A DNA stretch of 64,000 nt from Clostridia bacterium (GCA_017399065.1 JAFQEL010000023.1:53635-117634); one strand, 5' to 3'. Counted from the first letter of the stretch, positions 17,165 to 27,151 are shown. Notes: generated by a model not told the origin, from the sequence alone. A program made the numbers and translations.

Positions 17165-19630
17165 ATGTCTGTTGAATTTACTGTCGGCGTAGCACTGGAA
17201 AATACTGCTTACCATTTTGATAATTTATATGATTATGCTGTGCCTGCCGAGCTGGCGAAAAGGGCAAAACCCGGTGCACGTGTAATTGTGCCTTTCGGAA
17301 ACGGTAATGCAAAACGTCAGGGCGTTATTTTGCGTATTAACGACACGAAACCAGATGGCAGGCTGAAAAAGATCAGTGATATTAAGGATAGTGAACCGTT
17401 GATTGACGGTGATTTGCTTAAGTTAGTATTCTGGCTTAAGGACAGAACTTTCTGTACTTATTTTGATGCGTTCAAATGTATTTTGCCTTCGGGTTTTAAT
17501 CTTAAACTCAATTATTTTTACGGTGCCAATCCTCAGCTTACTGATGAAGAGATTGGTGATTTGTCAGGTGATGAACGTGAAATATATCTCGACCTGATGA
17601 AAACCTGTAAATTTGTGGAAAAATCAAAGCTGCTTGAAGTAAAGGGTTTTAAATCCGATAGTTCAATACTTGAACGTATGTACAAAAAAGGTGTGCTTTT
17701 ACGTAATGTGGATGCACAGCGGAACATTGGCGATTGTACCGAAAAAATTGTACAGCTTTCCGTAAATGATGAAGAATACGAGCATATCAAACCTTCGCTT
17801 TCTGCGAAACAGAAGGCAGTATGTGAACTGTTGATTTCAACCGGCGGTGCAAGCTCCAAAGAAATTTGTTACTTTACAGGAGTTACGGTTGCAGTAATAA
17901 AAACACTTGAAAAGAAAAATATAGTTGAGCAGATCGAAACCGAAAAATACCGCAGTCCCGTAAAGAATAAGGGTATTGTTACGTCTGATAAAGTGATTCT
18001 TACGTATGAACAGCAAACAGCGTACGATTCGTTGATAAGGCAGTATAATGAGTCGGATAAAACAGTTTCTCTTCTTTACGGCATTACGGGAAGCGGTAAA
18101 ACTCAGGTTTATATCCGACTTATAAAGGCTATGCTTGAGAAAAATAAAGGTGCTGTTATGATGGTGCCTGAAATATCTCTTACTCCTCAGATTGTTGACA
18201 GATTCTATGCGCATTTCGGCAAAGAGGTTGCGGTTTTTCATTCGGCACTTTCTCTCGGTGAGAGAATGGATGAGTGGAAGCGCGTGAAACGCGGTGAAGC
18301 GCGAGTTGTTATCGGTACACGTTCTGCTGTATTTGCACCTGTCTGTAATCTTGGCTTGATAATAATTGATGAGGAACAGGAGCATACTTACAAGTCCGAA
18401 CAGTCGCCGCGGTATAACGCTAAGGAAGTTGCAAGATTCCGATGCGATGAAAACGGTGCATTATTGGTATTGGGTTCAGCAACTCCGAGCATCGAAACTT
18501 TTGCACGTGCCCGGAGCGGGATTTATACTCTCAACACTCTTACAAAGCGTTATGCAGGAGCCACTCTTCCAAAAGTTGTTACGGTGGATATTGCTTCCGA
18601 TTTCAGTAATGACAGCAGTAAGGCAATCAGTTCAACGCTTGCAGATGAACTCAAATCCGTAATTGATGATAAAAAGCAGGCGATCCTTCTGCTTAACCGA
18701 AGAGGTTACAATACTTTCGCCTCGTGCGCCTCGTGTAAAAGTGTTGTAAGCTGTCCTAATTGCAGTATATCTCTTACATATCATCATGCAAACAGCAGGT
18801 TGATGTGTCATTATTGCGGCTACTCACAACCTATAACTCAGGTTTGCCCCGAGTGCGGAAAAAGCGATATAAATTATGCAGGATTCGGAACACAGATGGT
18901 TGAAGATGAGCTTTCTCAGCTGTTGCCGGACGCGAGAATTCTGCGCATGGATCAGGATACAACTATGCGAAAAAACGCTCACGAAAAGGCACTTAAAGCA
19001 TTTGCGGAAGGGGAGTACGATATACTTCTCGGTACTCAGATGGTTGCCAAGGGCATTGATTTTGAGAATGTAACTCTTGTTGGGGTAATATCTGTTGACC
19101 AACAACTTTATAATGACGATTTCCGTTCACTTGAGAGAACCTTCTCACTGTTGACACAGGTTGTCGGAAGAGCAGGCAGAGGCTCTCATTCGGGCAGTGC
19201 GGTAATTCAGACTCTTACACCCGAAAACGAGGTTATAAAGCTTGCTGAGAAACAGGATTATACAGCGTTTTATAATACTGAAATTCAGATGCGCAAACTT
19301 ATGACCTATCCACCGTTTTGCGATTTGTGTGTAGTCGGTTTCTCGGGAACGGATGAGAATAAAGTCCGTGTTGCCGCAAAGATGTTTTTTAACAGTTTTA
19401 AATCATCTGCAAGAGAAAAATATCCTGAGCTTAAGCTTATTGTGCTTGGCCCGATGCAACCGAGAATATCAAAAATCAGCGGTAAATACAGGTATCGTAT
19501 GATTGTAAAATGTAAAAATAATTCCAAATTCCGCAGTTTTATGTCTGAATTGCTGGTTATTTTCGGAAAAGATACAAAATTTAACGATGTCAGTGTCTTT
19601 GCGGATATTAATCCGGAGAGCATACTATGA
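17165..19630 (+). CDS. priA: Primosomal protein N' (replication restart helicase PriA)
   Basis: 821 residues, longer than the E. coli protein (about 730) but in the Firmicute range. The N-terminal DNA-binding domain starts EFTVGVALENTAYHFDNLYDYAVP. The helicase core has Walker A GITGSGKT (306-313), the DEEQ-type Walker B (IIDEEQEH) and motif VI (QVVGRAGRG). The zinc-binding module begins at Cys521 and contains repeated CxxC pairs (CASC, CPNC, CHYC, CPEC). PriA reloads the replisome at stalled forks. Confidence 0.96.
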   Translation: MSVEFTVGVALENTAYHFDNLYDYAVPAELAKRAKPGARVIVPFGNGNAKRQGVILRINDTKPDGRLKKISDIKDSEPLIDGDLLKLVFWLKDRTFCTYFDAFKCILPSGFNLKLNYFYGANPQLTDEEIGDLSGDEREIYLDLMKTCKFVEKSKLLEVKGFKSDSSILERMYKKGVLLRNVDAQRNIGDCTEKIVQLSVNDEEYEHIKPSLSAKQKAVCELLISTGGASSKEICYFTGVTVAVIKTLEKKNIVEQIETEKYRSPVKNKGIVTSDKVILTYEQQTAYDSLIRQYNESDKTVSLLYGITGSGKTQVYIRLIKAMLEKNKGAVMMVPEISLTPQIVDRFYAHFGKEVAVFHSALSLGERMDEWKRVKRGEARVVIGTRSAVFAPVCNLGLIIIDEEQEHTYKSEQSPRYNAKEVARFRCDENGALLVLGSATPSIETFARARSGIYTLNTLTKRYAGATLPKVVTVDIASDFSNDSSKAISSTLADELKSVIDDKKQAILLLNRRGYNTFASCASCKSVVSCPNCSISLTYHHANSRLMCHYCGYSQPITQVCPECGKSDINYAGFGTQMVEDELSQLLPDARILRMDQDTTMRKNAHEKALKAFAEGEYDILLGTQMVAKGIDFENVTLVGVISVDQQLYNDDFRSLERTFSLLTQVVGRAGRGSHSGSAVIQTLTPENEVIKLAEKQDYTAFYNTEIQMRKLMTYPPFCDLCVVGFSGTDENKVRVAAKMFFNSFKSSAREKYPELKLIVLGPMQPRISKISGKYRYRMIVKCKNNSKFRSFMSELLVIFGKDTKFNDVSVFADINPESIL

Positions 19631-19647
19631 ACAAATGAGGCGAAAAG

Positions 19648-20100
19648 ATGGCAATCCGTAATATTATTACAAAAGAAAATCCGTTGCTTCGAAAAAAAAG
19701 CAGGGTAGTTGAAACATTTGATGACAGACTTTCAACTCTTATTGATGATATGATTGATACAATGTATAAGGCAGAAGGTGTCGGTCTTGCCGCAGTTCAG
19801 GTCGGTGTACTCAGACGTGTTGTTGTAATCGATTGCGGCGACGGTCTTATCGAGCTTGTAAACCCCGAAATAATTGAGCGTGAGGGTGTGCAGGAAGAAG
19901 TTGAGGGCTGTCTTTCTCTTCCGGGTGAAAGCGGTGTTACACTCCGTCCTATGAGCGTTAAGGTAAAAGCCCAGAACAGAGAAGGCAAGTGGTTTTTCTA
20001 TTCCGGTACAGGCCTTAAGGCAAGAGCTTTCTGTCATGAGATTGATCATCTTGACGGTAATCTTTACATCGACAGACTTTCACCTAACCAAAATAACTGA
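19648..20100 (+). CDS. def: Peptide deformylase
   Basis: 150 residues. This metalloenzyme removes the formyl group from nascent N-terminal methionine. The three signature motifs are visible: GVGLAAVQVG (most relatives have GxGLAAPQ, so Pro is replaced by Val), EGCLSLPG with the metal-binding Cys, and HEIDHLDG with the two His ligands and catalytic Glu. It is followed directly by fmt, which adds the same formyl group to initiator tRNA, an almost universal pairing. Confidence 0.95.
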   Translation: MAIRNIITKENPLLRKKSRVVETFDDRLSTLIDDMIDTMYKAEGVGLAAVQVGVLRRVVVIDCGDGLIELVNPEIIEREGVQEEVEGCLSLPGESGVTLRPMSVKVKAQNREGKWFFYSGTGLKARAFCHEIDHLDGNLYIDRLSPNQNN

Positions 20101-20120
20101 CAGCTTCGGAGGTAGAATAA

Positions 20121-21044
20121 ATGAGAGTAGTTTTTATGGGTACTCCTGATTTTGCCGTTGATTGTCTTGATATACTTGTAGAAAAAGGACATGAGGTTGT
20201 CGGTGTTTTTTCACAGCCTGATAAAACTCAAGGGAGAAAACAAATCATGACACCTCCTGCAGTAAAAGCTCGTGCGATAGAGCTTGGTCTTGATGTATAT
20301 CAGCCGGCTTCTTTTAAGGACGGTGTGGCGGCAGATCTCCTCGAGAAACTTGCTCCCGAGTTAATTGTTGTTGTAGCTTACGGTAAGCTTATACCTCAGC
20401 GTGTGCTTGATATTCCTAAATACGGCTGTATAAACGTACATGCGTCTCTTCTTCCTAAGCTCCGTGGTGCCGCACCTATTCAGTGGTCTGTTATCAACGG
20501 CGAGAAAGAGACCGGCGTCACAACAATGCAGCTTGATGCAGGTCTTGATACAGGCGATATTCTGCTTGTTAAAAAGACTGATATTGAGCCGAATGAAACG
20601 TCAGGCGAGCTGTTTGACAGACTTAAGGTTCTTGGTGCAGAGCTTCTTACAGAGACAATAGATGCCATGCTTGCAGGTGAGCTTAATCCGGTTAAGCAGG
20701 ATGATTCACTGTCCACCTACGCATCAATGCTTGATAAAAGACTATCACCCGTTGATTGGACAAAAAGTGCCCAGCAGGTGCACGACCATATACGCGGCCT
20801 TGAGCCTTGGCCTGTTGCAACAACGGTTATAAATGAAAAAATTGTAAAGCTTTACGGATCACGTCTTGCCGGTAATTATTCTAAGCAGGCAGGCGAGGTT
20901 GTTAAAGCTGATAACGAGTTTATTGTTTGTTGTGGTGACGGTAATGCAGTCAGCATAACACAGCTTCAGGCTCAGGGAAAAAATAAGCTTAATGCCGCAG
21001 ATTTCCTGCGTGGTTTTAAGATTGAAAAAGGAACAATATTATAA
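20121..21044 (+). CDS. fmt: Methionyl-tRNA formyltransferase
   Basis: 307 residues, full length. The N-terminal catalytic domain starts VVFMGTPDFAVDCLDIL, with the active-site segment INVHASLLPKLRGAAPIQW and the folate-site motif DAGLDTGDIL. The C-terminal OB-like domain (IRGLEPWPVATT) binds initiator tRNA. A Shine-Dalgarno CGGAGG lies before the ATG. The gene is cotranscribed with def, 20 bases upstream. Confidence 0.96.
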   Translation: MRVVFMGTPDFAVDCLDILVEKGHEVVGVFSQPDKTQGRKQIMTPPAVKARAIELGLDVYQPASFKDGVAADLLEKLAPELIVVVAYGKLIPQRVLDIPKYGCINVHASLLPKLRGAAPIQWSVINGEKETGVTTMQLDAGLDTGDILLVKKTDIEPNETSGELFDRLKVLGAELLTETIDAMLAGELNPVKQDDSLSTYASMLDKRLSPVDWTKSAQQVHDHIRGLEPWPVATTVINEKIVKLYGSRLAGNYSKQAGEVVKADNEFIVCCGDGNAVSITQLQAQGKNKLNAADFLRGFKIEKGTIL

Positions 21045-21077
21045 GAAATAATTTTATAAAGGTAAGGAGGCAATCGT

Positions 21078-21770
21078 ATGTATTTTCTTTATTATGATCA
21101 ATATTATCTGCTGCTTGTTGTACCTATGGTTGTCCTTTCGCTGATAGCTCAGGTTATGGTTAAATCGACCTATGCCAAGCAGTCAAAGGTACTTGCTTCA
21201 AGAGGTCTTACCGGTGCACAGGCAGCTGCAAGAATGCTATATCATTACGGTGTGACAGACGTAAGAATTGAGCTGTCACCGTCAGGTAATCTGTCTGATC
21301 ATTTTGATCCAAGGTCTAATGTTATCAGACTGTCACAAGGTGTATACGACAGCAACAGTGTTGCTGCAATCGGTATTGCCTGCCACGAAGCAGGTCACGC
21401 TGTACAGCATGCTCAAGGTTATGCACCGATAAAAATACGCAATTCAGTGCTTCCTGTTTGTAATATAGGTTCGTGGCTTGGAATACCGCTTGCAGTGATT
21501 GGCTATATTATGGGTTTTGAGCCTCTTATTTCAATCGGTTTAATACTTTATTCTTTTATTGCACTGTTTCAGTTTGTTACACTGCCGGTTGAACTCAATG
21601 CGAGTAAAAGGGCAGTAAAGGTTATAGAGGAAACCAATATGCTTCAGGAAGATGAAATAGGTGGTGCTAAAAAAGTGCTTACCGCTGCCGCAATGACATA
21701 CGTTACGGCGCTTCTTGTTTCGCTTGCTAACTTGCTCAGACTTGTTCTGCGCTTTAATCGGAGAAGATAA
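21078..21770 (+). CDS. Zinc metallopeptidase, YugP family (DUF2268/COG2738)
   Basis: 230 residues with an N-terminal membrane helix (YYLLLVVPMVVLSLIAQVMV), a cytosolic or external zinc site HEAGHAVQHA at ~108-117, and further helices at ~138-180 and near the C-terminus. The motif RGLTGAQAAARMLYHYG and the HEAGH sequence identify the YugP-type neutral zinc metallopeptidases. The substrate is unknown. In Clostridia it commonly lies between fmt and rsmB, as here. Its stop shares one base with the start of rsmB. Confidence 0.88.
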   Translation: MYFLYYDQYYLLLVVPMVVLSLIAQVMVKSTYAKQSKVLASRGLTGAQAAARMLYHYGVTDVRIELSPSGNLSDHFDPRSNVIRLSQGVYDSNSVAAIGIACHEAGHAVQHAQGYAPIKIRNSVLPVCNIGSWLGIPLAVIGYIMGFEPLISIGLILYSFIALFQFVTLPVELNASKRAVKVIEETNMLQEDEIGGAKKVLTAAAMTYVTALLVSLANLLRLVLRFNRRR

Positions 21771-23086
21771 TGAAAAACGCACGGCAGACCGCTTTCGAAA
21801 TTCTTTGTAAAATCCAAAAAGATTCATCTTATTCAAATCTCACAGTTGACAGTTTTCTCACACGCAGTGAACTTGTAACCGCTGAGGCCGCTTTTGTAAG
21901 TGCACTTGTTTACGGCGTACTGGAGTCATCATATACGCTCGACTATCAGCTCGCCGCTAACCTTAAACAGCCTCTTAAAAAGCTCAAGCCGCAGGTGCTT
22001 ACAATATTGAGACTTGGTGCATACCAGCTTTTGTTTATGGATAAGGTTCCGGAATCTGCAGCTGTTAATGAGAGTGTAAAGCTATCGAAAGCAAACGGTT
22101 GCGCTTTCGCATCCGGACTCATAAATGCAGTACTCCGTAACGTGGCCAAAAAAGGGATTTCTTTACCCGATATATCCGATAAAATACTTTATTATTCTGT
22201 AAAGTATTCTTTTCCCGAAGAACTTGTTAAGTTCTGGATTAAAAGCTACGGCGAAGATAATGCCGTCGGAATAATGCGCTCTTGTGCAGGCAGACCGCCT
22301 CTGATTATTCGAACTAACACCTTAAAAACTACAACTGATGAATTGGTGCAAACATTAAATAACGAAGGCGTTGATACTGTACGAGCGGTCGCAGATGATT
22401 CGCTTGAACTCAGCAAATGCGGCAGCGTTGAAAAACTACGTGCTTTTAATAATGGCCTTTTTCACGTTCAGGATGCAGCTTCTCAGCTTTGTATATCAGC
22501 TCTTGATCCTCGACCGAATGAAACGGTACTTGATCTTTGCGCTGCACCGGGCGGTAAAAGTTTTACTGTTGCTGAGCGAATGAATAACACGGGCAGAATT
22601 ATTGCCTGTGATATACATAATCACAGATTAGAGCTGATCAAATCCGGTGCATCAAGACTTGGAATTACCAACATCGAATATATTGTAAACGATGCGTCTG
22701 TTTACAGCAATGATATTCCTCTAGCAGATAAAGTGCTCTGTGACGTGCCTTGCTCAGGGCTTGGTATTGTGAGGCGCAAGCCCGAAATCAGATGTAAGTC
22801 GCTTGACACTTTAAAAGAGCTTCCGCCGATTCAGCGCCGTATACTTGATACAGCTTCACGTTATGTGAAGCTAGGTGGAAGACTTGTTTATTCTACCTGT
22901 GCACTTAATCCTAAAGAAAATGAAAACGTATGCAAGGATTTTCTTTCGTCACATTCTGATTTCAGGTCTGTAATTCCGACTGATTTTTGCAACGGTACTT
23001 TTATTCGTGACGGTTTTGTCACGCTTATGCCGCATATTAACGGCACTGACGGGTTCTTTATTGCTGTATTTGAAAGGGAGTGTTAA
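21770..23086 (+). CDS. rsmB: 16S rRNA (cytosine-967-C5)-methyltransferase RsmB
   Basis: 438 residues. The N-terminal NusB-like RNA-binding domain (ARQTAFEILCKIQKDSSYSN ... LRLGAYQLLFMDKVPESAAV) is followed by the SAM-dependent methyltransferase with DLCAAPGGKSFTVAERM, DVPCSGLGIVRRKPEIR and the catalytic Cys in YSTCALNPKEN. All key elements of the family are present. The start overlaps the preceding peptidase stop by one base. Confidence 0.95.
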   Translation: MKNARQTAFEILCKIQKDSSYSNLTVDSFLTRSELVTAEAAFVSALVYGVLESSYTLDYQLAANLKQPLKKLKPQVLTILRLGAYQLLFMDKVPESAAVNESVKLSKANGCAFASGLINAVLRNVAKKGISLPDISDKILYYSVKYSFPEELVKFWIKSYGEDNAVGIMRSCAGRPPLIIRTNTLKTTTDELVQTLNNEGVDTVRAVADDSLELSKCGSVEKLRAFNNGLFHVQDAASQLCISALDPRPNETVLDLCAAPGGKSFTVAERMNNTGRIIACDIHNHRLELIKSGASRLGITNIEYIVNDASVYSNDIPLADKVLCDVPCSGLGIVRRKPEIRCKSLDTLKELPPIQRRILDTASRYVKLGGRLVYSTCALNPKENENVCKDFLSSHSDFRSVIPTDFCNGTFIRDGFVTLMPHINGTDGFFIAVFEREC

Positions 23087-23089
23087 AAC

Positions 23090-24124
23090 TTGGAAAAAAC
23101 TGATATTAAAGCAATGCACTTTGAAGAGGTTTCCGAGTCACTTAAGTCCCTTGGTTTACCTTCATTCAGAGCAAAGCAGGTCTGGCAATGGCTTCATCAG
23201 AAGGGAGTAGCCTCTTTTGATGAAATGACTAACCTTTCAAAGCAGTTGCGTGATACACTTAGCGATAAATATGTAATAAAATTCTGTGAAGTTGAACGTA
23301 AATCTGTTTCTGCACTTGACGGTACTGTAAAATATCTGTTCCGACTTTACGACGGACAGTTTATTGAAAGCGTACTTATGAAGTATAAATACGGCTATTC
23401 TCTTTGTGTTTCTACACAGGTCGGTTGCCGTATGAACTGTGCTTTCTGTGCGACGGGAGTCGGAGGTTTTATACGCAATCTCTCAGCTGCTGAAATTTTG
23501 AGTCAGATTCACGCTGCACAGAATGATATGGATATCAAGGTTTCTCATATCGTGCTTATGGGTATGGGTGAGCCTATGGATAATTACGAAAATGTTATCC
23601 GATTCCTCAGACTTGTCAATAATGATGATGGACTTAATATCGGTATGAGGAATATTTCGCTTTCAACCTGCGGAATTATACCCGGTATTAAAAATCTGCA
23701 GGGTGAAAATCTACAGCTGACCCTTTCGGTTTCTCTCCATGCCCCGAATGATAATATACGTACAAAATTAATGCCGGTTAATAAAAAATATCCGGTTGAT
23801 GAGTTACTGTCTGCTTGCAGAGAATATGCTGACGTGACGTCGCGGCGTATATCCTACGAATACGCAATGTTCGGCGGTGTCAATGACAGCGATGAATGTG
23901 CGGTTGAGCTTGCTGAAAAGCTTAAAGGTACTTTGGCACATATCAATCTTATCCCTGCAAACGATGTAACTGAAAGCGGACTTAAATCAAGTACTCCTGA
24001 GCGAATTAAACATTTTTCGGAAATACTTGAAAAAGCAGGCAGAAATGTTACGGTACGAAGAAGTCTCGGCGGCGACATTGATGCTTCTTGCGGTCAGCTT
24101 CGCAGTAAACATATAAATAACTGA
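23090..24124 (+). CDS. rlmN: Dual-specificity RNA methyltransferase RlmN
   Basis: 344 residues from TTG 23090 behind AAAGGGAG. This radical-SAM enzyme makes 2-methyladenosine in 23S rRNA (A2503) and in some tRNAs. The cluster motif CxxxCxxC is Cys113, Cys117 and Cys120. GMGEPMDNYENV and VSLHAPND are family signatures. The acceptor cysteine near the C-terminus lies in GGDIDASCGQLR. The gene follows rsmB by 3 bases. Confidence 0.96.
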   Translation: MEKTDIKAMHFEEVSESLKSLGLPSFRAKQVWQWLHQKGVASFDEMTNLSKQLRDTLSDKYVIKFCEVERKSVSALDGTVKYLFRLYDGQFIESVLMKYKYGYSLCVSTQVGCRMNCAFCATGVGGFIRNLSAAEILSQIHAAQNDMDIKVSHIVLMGMGEPMDNYENVIRFLRLVNNDDGLNIGMRNISLSTCGIIPGIKNLQGENLQLTLSVSLHAPNDNIRTKLMPVNKKYPVDELLSACREYADVTSRRISYEYAMFGGVNDSDECAVELAEKLKGTLAHINLIPANDVTESGLKSSTPERIKHFSEILEKAGRNVTVRRSLGGDIDASCGQLRSKHINN

Positions 24125-24155
24125 ATCATACAGCATAACTCCAAGGAAGGGAGAG

Positions 24156-24170
24156 GCAGCACTTTGCTGC
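24156..24170 (+). promoter_or_regulatory. Hairpin between the Shine-Dalgarno and start of the PP2C gene
   Basis: GCAGCA-CTT-TGCTGC forms a 6-bp stem immediately after the purine-rich ribosome site (AAGGAAGGGAGAGG, ending 24155) and before the candidate starts TTG 24174 and ATG 24183. Folding it would bring the ribosome site to usable distance from the start. Confidence 0.45.
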
Positions 24171-24173
24171 AAA

Positions 24174-24914
24174 TTGCAAACTATGAGAATTACGGCTAAA
24201 TCAGATATAGGAATGGTACGGACTTCAAATCAGGATTCGTATTCGGCAGGTGAGCTGTCGGAGGGTGTTGCCTGGGCAGTAGTCTGTGACGGAATGGGTG
24301 GTGCAGCAGGCGGAAGCGTCGCCAGCAGCACATCGGTACGCATGATATCACATGTGATTAATGAGTGCTACAGAAGCGGAATGAAGGCATCATCTGTTTA
24401 TAATATGCTTGAATCAGGTATTGCCGGTGCCAATGCCTGTCTCTACGATATGGCACAGAATGATGAATCTCTCAGCGGTATGGGTACAACTTGTGTTGCG
24501 GCGATTGTGGAAGCAGATAAAGTTTATGTTGCTCACGTTGGTGACAGCAGAGCTTATATTGTTTCCTCAGACGGTAAGCTCACTCAACTTACACGTGACC
24601 ATTCTATGGTGCAGGATCTTGTGGAAAACGGAGACCTTACTCCCGAAGAGGCAAAAAACTTCCCCGGAAAAAATATAATAACCAGAGCTATCGGTGTCGA
24701 CAGCAGAGTTGCAGTTGACTTTGTTGAAAGCGATTTTGCTCAGGATGATATACTTATCTTATGTACTGACGGACTTACCAATTTTGTCAGTGATGAAGAA
24801 ATAGTTTCGGTTGCAGGTTCTTCAAATTGTTTTGAGTATGCCGAGAAGCTTGTTGACCTTGCGAATAAAAACGGCGGCGGAGACAACGTTACGGTTGTTT
24901 CGATCATTTCTTAA
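24174..24914 (+). CDS. stp: PP2C-type protein serine/threonine phosphatase (Stp/PrpC)
   Basis: 246 residues from TTG 24174, or 243 from ATG 24183. The family-like N-terminus MRITAKSDIGMVRTSNQDS favours ATG 24183, but the ribosome site is unusually far upstream with a hairpin between. Metal-binding motifs VCDGMGGAAGG, VAHVGDSRAYI, TRDHS, LCTDGLTNFV and GGGDNVTVV are all visible. It dephosphorylates targets of the kinase encoded next (prkC), and the stp-prkC-rsgA order is the standard Firmicute arrangement. Confidence 0.93.
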   Translation: MQTMRITAKSDIGMVRTSNQDSYSAGELSEGVAWAVVCDGMGGAAGGSVASSTSVRMISHVINECYRSGMKASSVYNMLESGIAGANACLYDMAQNDESLSGMGTTCVAAIVEADKVYVAHVGDSRAYIVSSDGKLTQLTRDHSMVQDLVENGDLTPEEAKNFPGKNIITRAIGVDSRVAVDFVESDFAQDDILILCTDGLTNFVSDEEIVSVAGSSNCFEYAEKLVDLANKNGGGDNVTVVSIIS

Positions 24915-24928
24915 AGGAGGTAGCTATT

Positions 24929-27151
24929 GTGGAGAATTATGTAAATAAACGAATTGATAACAGATATGAAGTTCTCGAAATAATCGGTGTCGGCGGTATG
25001 GCTGTCGTTTATAAAGCATACGACCGTATTGACGACCGAACCGTTGCTATCAAAATTTTAAAAGAAGAATATCTTGCCAACGAAGAATTCCGTCGCAGAT
25101 TCAAGAATGAATCTAAATATATTGCCGTTCTTTCACATCCTAATATTGTAAAAGTTTACGATATGAGCTTTGGGGACAGACTCCAGTATATTGTTATGGA
25201 GTTTATTGAAGGTATTACTCTTAAAGAATATATCGAACAGCAAAAGGTCATTCAGCCCAAAGAAGCTGTTCACTTTGTTACTCAGATACTTCGTGCTCTT
25301 CAGCACGCACACGATAAAGGCATTGTACATCGTGATGTGAAGCCTCAGAATATTATGCTTCTGCAAAACGGCAGCATAAAAGTAACCGATTTCGGTATTG
25401 CAAGCTTCAGCCGAAGCGAGACTGCTACCATTGCAGAAAGCGGGGCAATCGGTTCGGTTCATTATATTAGTCCTGAGCAGGCAAGAGGAGATCAGACCGA
25501 TGCCAAGGCGGATATATATTCTGTCGGCGTTCTTATGTATGAGATGCTTACCGGTCAGCTTCCTTTCAAGGCAGAAAATCCGATTTCCGTTGTTATGATG
25601 CATATGAATGACGATCCGCAGAATATGCGTGAGGTCAACGGTAGTATTCCCGTAGGTCTTGAGCAGATAACAATGCACGCTATGCAGAAAGAGCCGAGGG
25701 CTCGTTATCAGTCTGCTGCTGAAATGCTCCTTGATCTTGATGAGTATAAGCGTAACCCTGCAATTAAATTTGATTATTCATATTTTGTTGATAACGAGCC
25801 GACAAAGTATATTGACAGAACAATGAATAATATAAAACCCGGTGATGATACCAAAAATAAGGTTAAGAGCAAAACAACTGCAGCTAATGAAATCAGCGAT
25901 GAAGAAGCCAAGACTAATATCAAGGTTATTCCGATTCTGACTGGCGTAGCAATAGGCTTAGGTGCAGTTCTTATTGTCATAATGGCAGTGCTTGCTTTGT
26001 TTACCGATGTGTTTAATTCACCCGGTAAGGTTCCGAATTTCATAAATATGAATTATGAAACCGAGATTAAAGGCAACGGTAAATACGATGATTATAAAAT
26101 AGAGATTGAATATGAGTTCAATACTCAGTATCCGTACGGTGTTGTTATTAAACAGAGTCCCGAAAAAGGTGAGAAAATCGCTGCCGGTGAATCAATTTAT
26201 CTTACCGTCAATACCAATAAAACAGCGGTTGTCAATGATGTTTACGGTCAGTCCTACCTTGCCGCCAAGCAGAATCTTGAGTCAAGCGGATTTGTAACTG
26301 CTTATGAAATGGTATATAATACGTCTGTTGACGAAGGCTCGGTTATCAGTACTTCACCCGAACGCGGAGATACTGTAGCTGCAGGCTCAACGATTACCAT
26401 TTATATTTCAACCCATACCGATGAAGATGCTGTTTTTGTTCCCAAATTAGTCGGATTCACGGCAGAAGAGGCTGCTGAGCTTGCTAAGTCGGTAGGTCTT
26501 GTTATCGGTCAGGTTATTCCAAAGGACAGTCTTGGTAATGCCGGTAAGGTTATTGAACAGGTGCCTGCGGAAAATGAAACTGCACATCCCGGTGATAAAG
26601 TTGATATTTACGTAAGCACAGGTAAAGCACCTACCGTTACTACCGAAATGACAATATCCTTGCCGTATAAAAACGGTAATGCAGGCACACTTAAGGTCTA
26701 CCTCAATAATGCCGCGGTTGATTCAGCGGGTGCCGAGGTGCTCCTTACAGGCAGCACATACACATTTACCGTAAGCGGTTCCGGTAATGCGGATTCTCTT
26801 ATTGTAAGAATTGACGGTTCAGATATTTACAGCTGTACGATTAACTTTACAACTGATCCCGTAACCGTTTCAAATGAAAAGACCATTGCGGATGCTTATG
26901 CCGATTCTTTCTATAAAGGTGCATCAAGTAATATCCCTGATGTATCAGGTCTGACAGAAAGTGAAGCTATCGCAAAGCTCGAAGATAAAGGCTTTTATAA
27001 CGTGGTTGTCAGCGAAAAAACAACTGCAAATCCCGCAAATATAGGTCTGGTTATTGATCAGACTCCTTCCGTAAAAGGTATAGATAAGTATAAAAGATAT
27101 GAGACAGACACAACTGTTGTTATCTATATCGGAAAAGGTGTTTTGGGATGA
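24929..27151 (+). CDS. prkC: PASTA-domain Ser/Thr protein kinase PrkC/Stk
   Basis: 740 residues from GTG 24929 behind AAAGGAGG. The kinase domain has the P-loop GVGGMA, Lys in VAIKIL, HRDVKPQN, DFG and SPEQARG. One membrane helix lies at ~335-358. Outside, three successive PASTA repeats (~365-568) sense peptidoglycan fragments or lipid II. A different ~90-residue beta-rich segment (TTEMTISLPYKNGNAGTL onward) follows, then a fourth PASTA repeat starting at IPDVSGLTESEAIAKL. The kinase controls growth, wall synthesis and spore germination in Firmicutes. rsgA overlaps its stop by 4 bases. Confidence 0.94.
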   Translation: MENYVNKRIDNRYEVLEIIGVGGMAVVYKAYDRIDDRTVAIKILKEEYLANEEFRRRFKNESKYIAVLSHPNIVKVYDMSFGDRLQYIVMEFIEGITLKEYIEQQKVIQPKEAVHFVTQILRALQHAHDKGIVHRDVKPQNIMLLQNGSIKVTDFGIASFSRSETATIAESGAIGSVHYISPEQARGDQTDAKADIYSVGVLMYEMLTGQLPFKAENPISVVMMHMNDDPQNMREVNGSIPVGLEQITMHAMQKEPRARYQSAAEMLLDLDEYKRNPAIKFDYSYFVDNEPTKYIDRTMNNIKPGDDTKNKVKSKTTAANEISDEEAKTNIKVIPILTGVAIGLGAVLIVIMAVLALFTDVFNSPGKVPNFINMNYETEIKGNGKYDDYKIEIEYEFNTQYPYGVVIKQSPEKGEKIAAGESIYLTVNTNKTAVVNDVYGQSYLAAKQNLESSGFVTAYEMVYNTSVDEGSVISTSPERGDTVAAGSTITIYISTHTDEDAVFVPKLVGFTAEEAAELAKSVGLVIGQVIPKDSLGNAGKVIEQVPAENETAHPGDKVDIYVSTGKAPTVTTEMTISLPYKNGNAGTLKVYLNNAAVDSAGAEVLLTGSTYTFTVSGSGNADSLIVRIDGSDIYSCTINFTTDPVTVSNEKTIADAYADSFYKGASSNIPDVSGLTESEAIAKLEDKGFYNVVVSEKTTANPANIGLVIDQTPSVKGIDKYKRYETDTTVVIYIGKGVLG

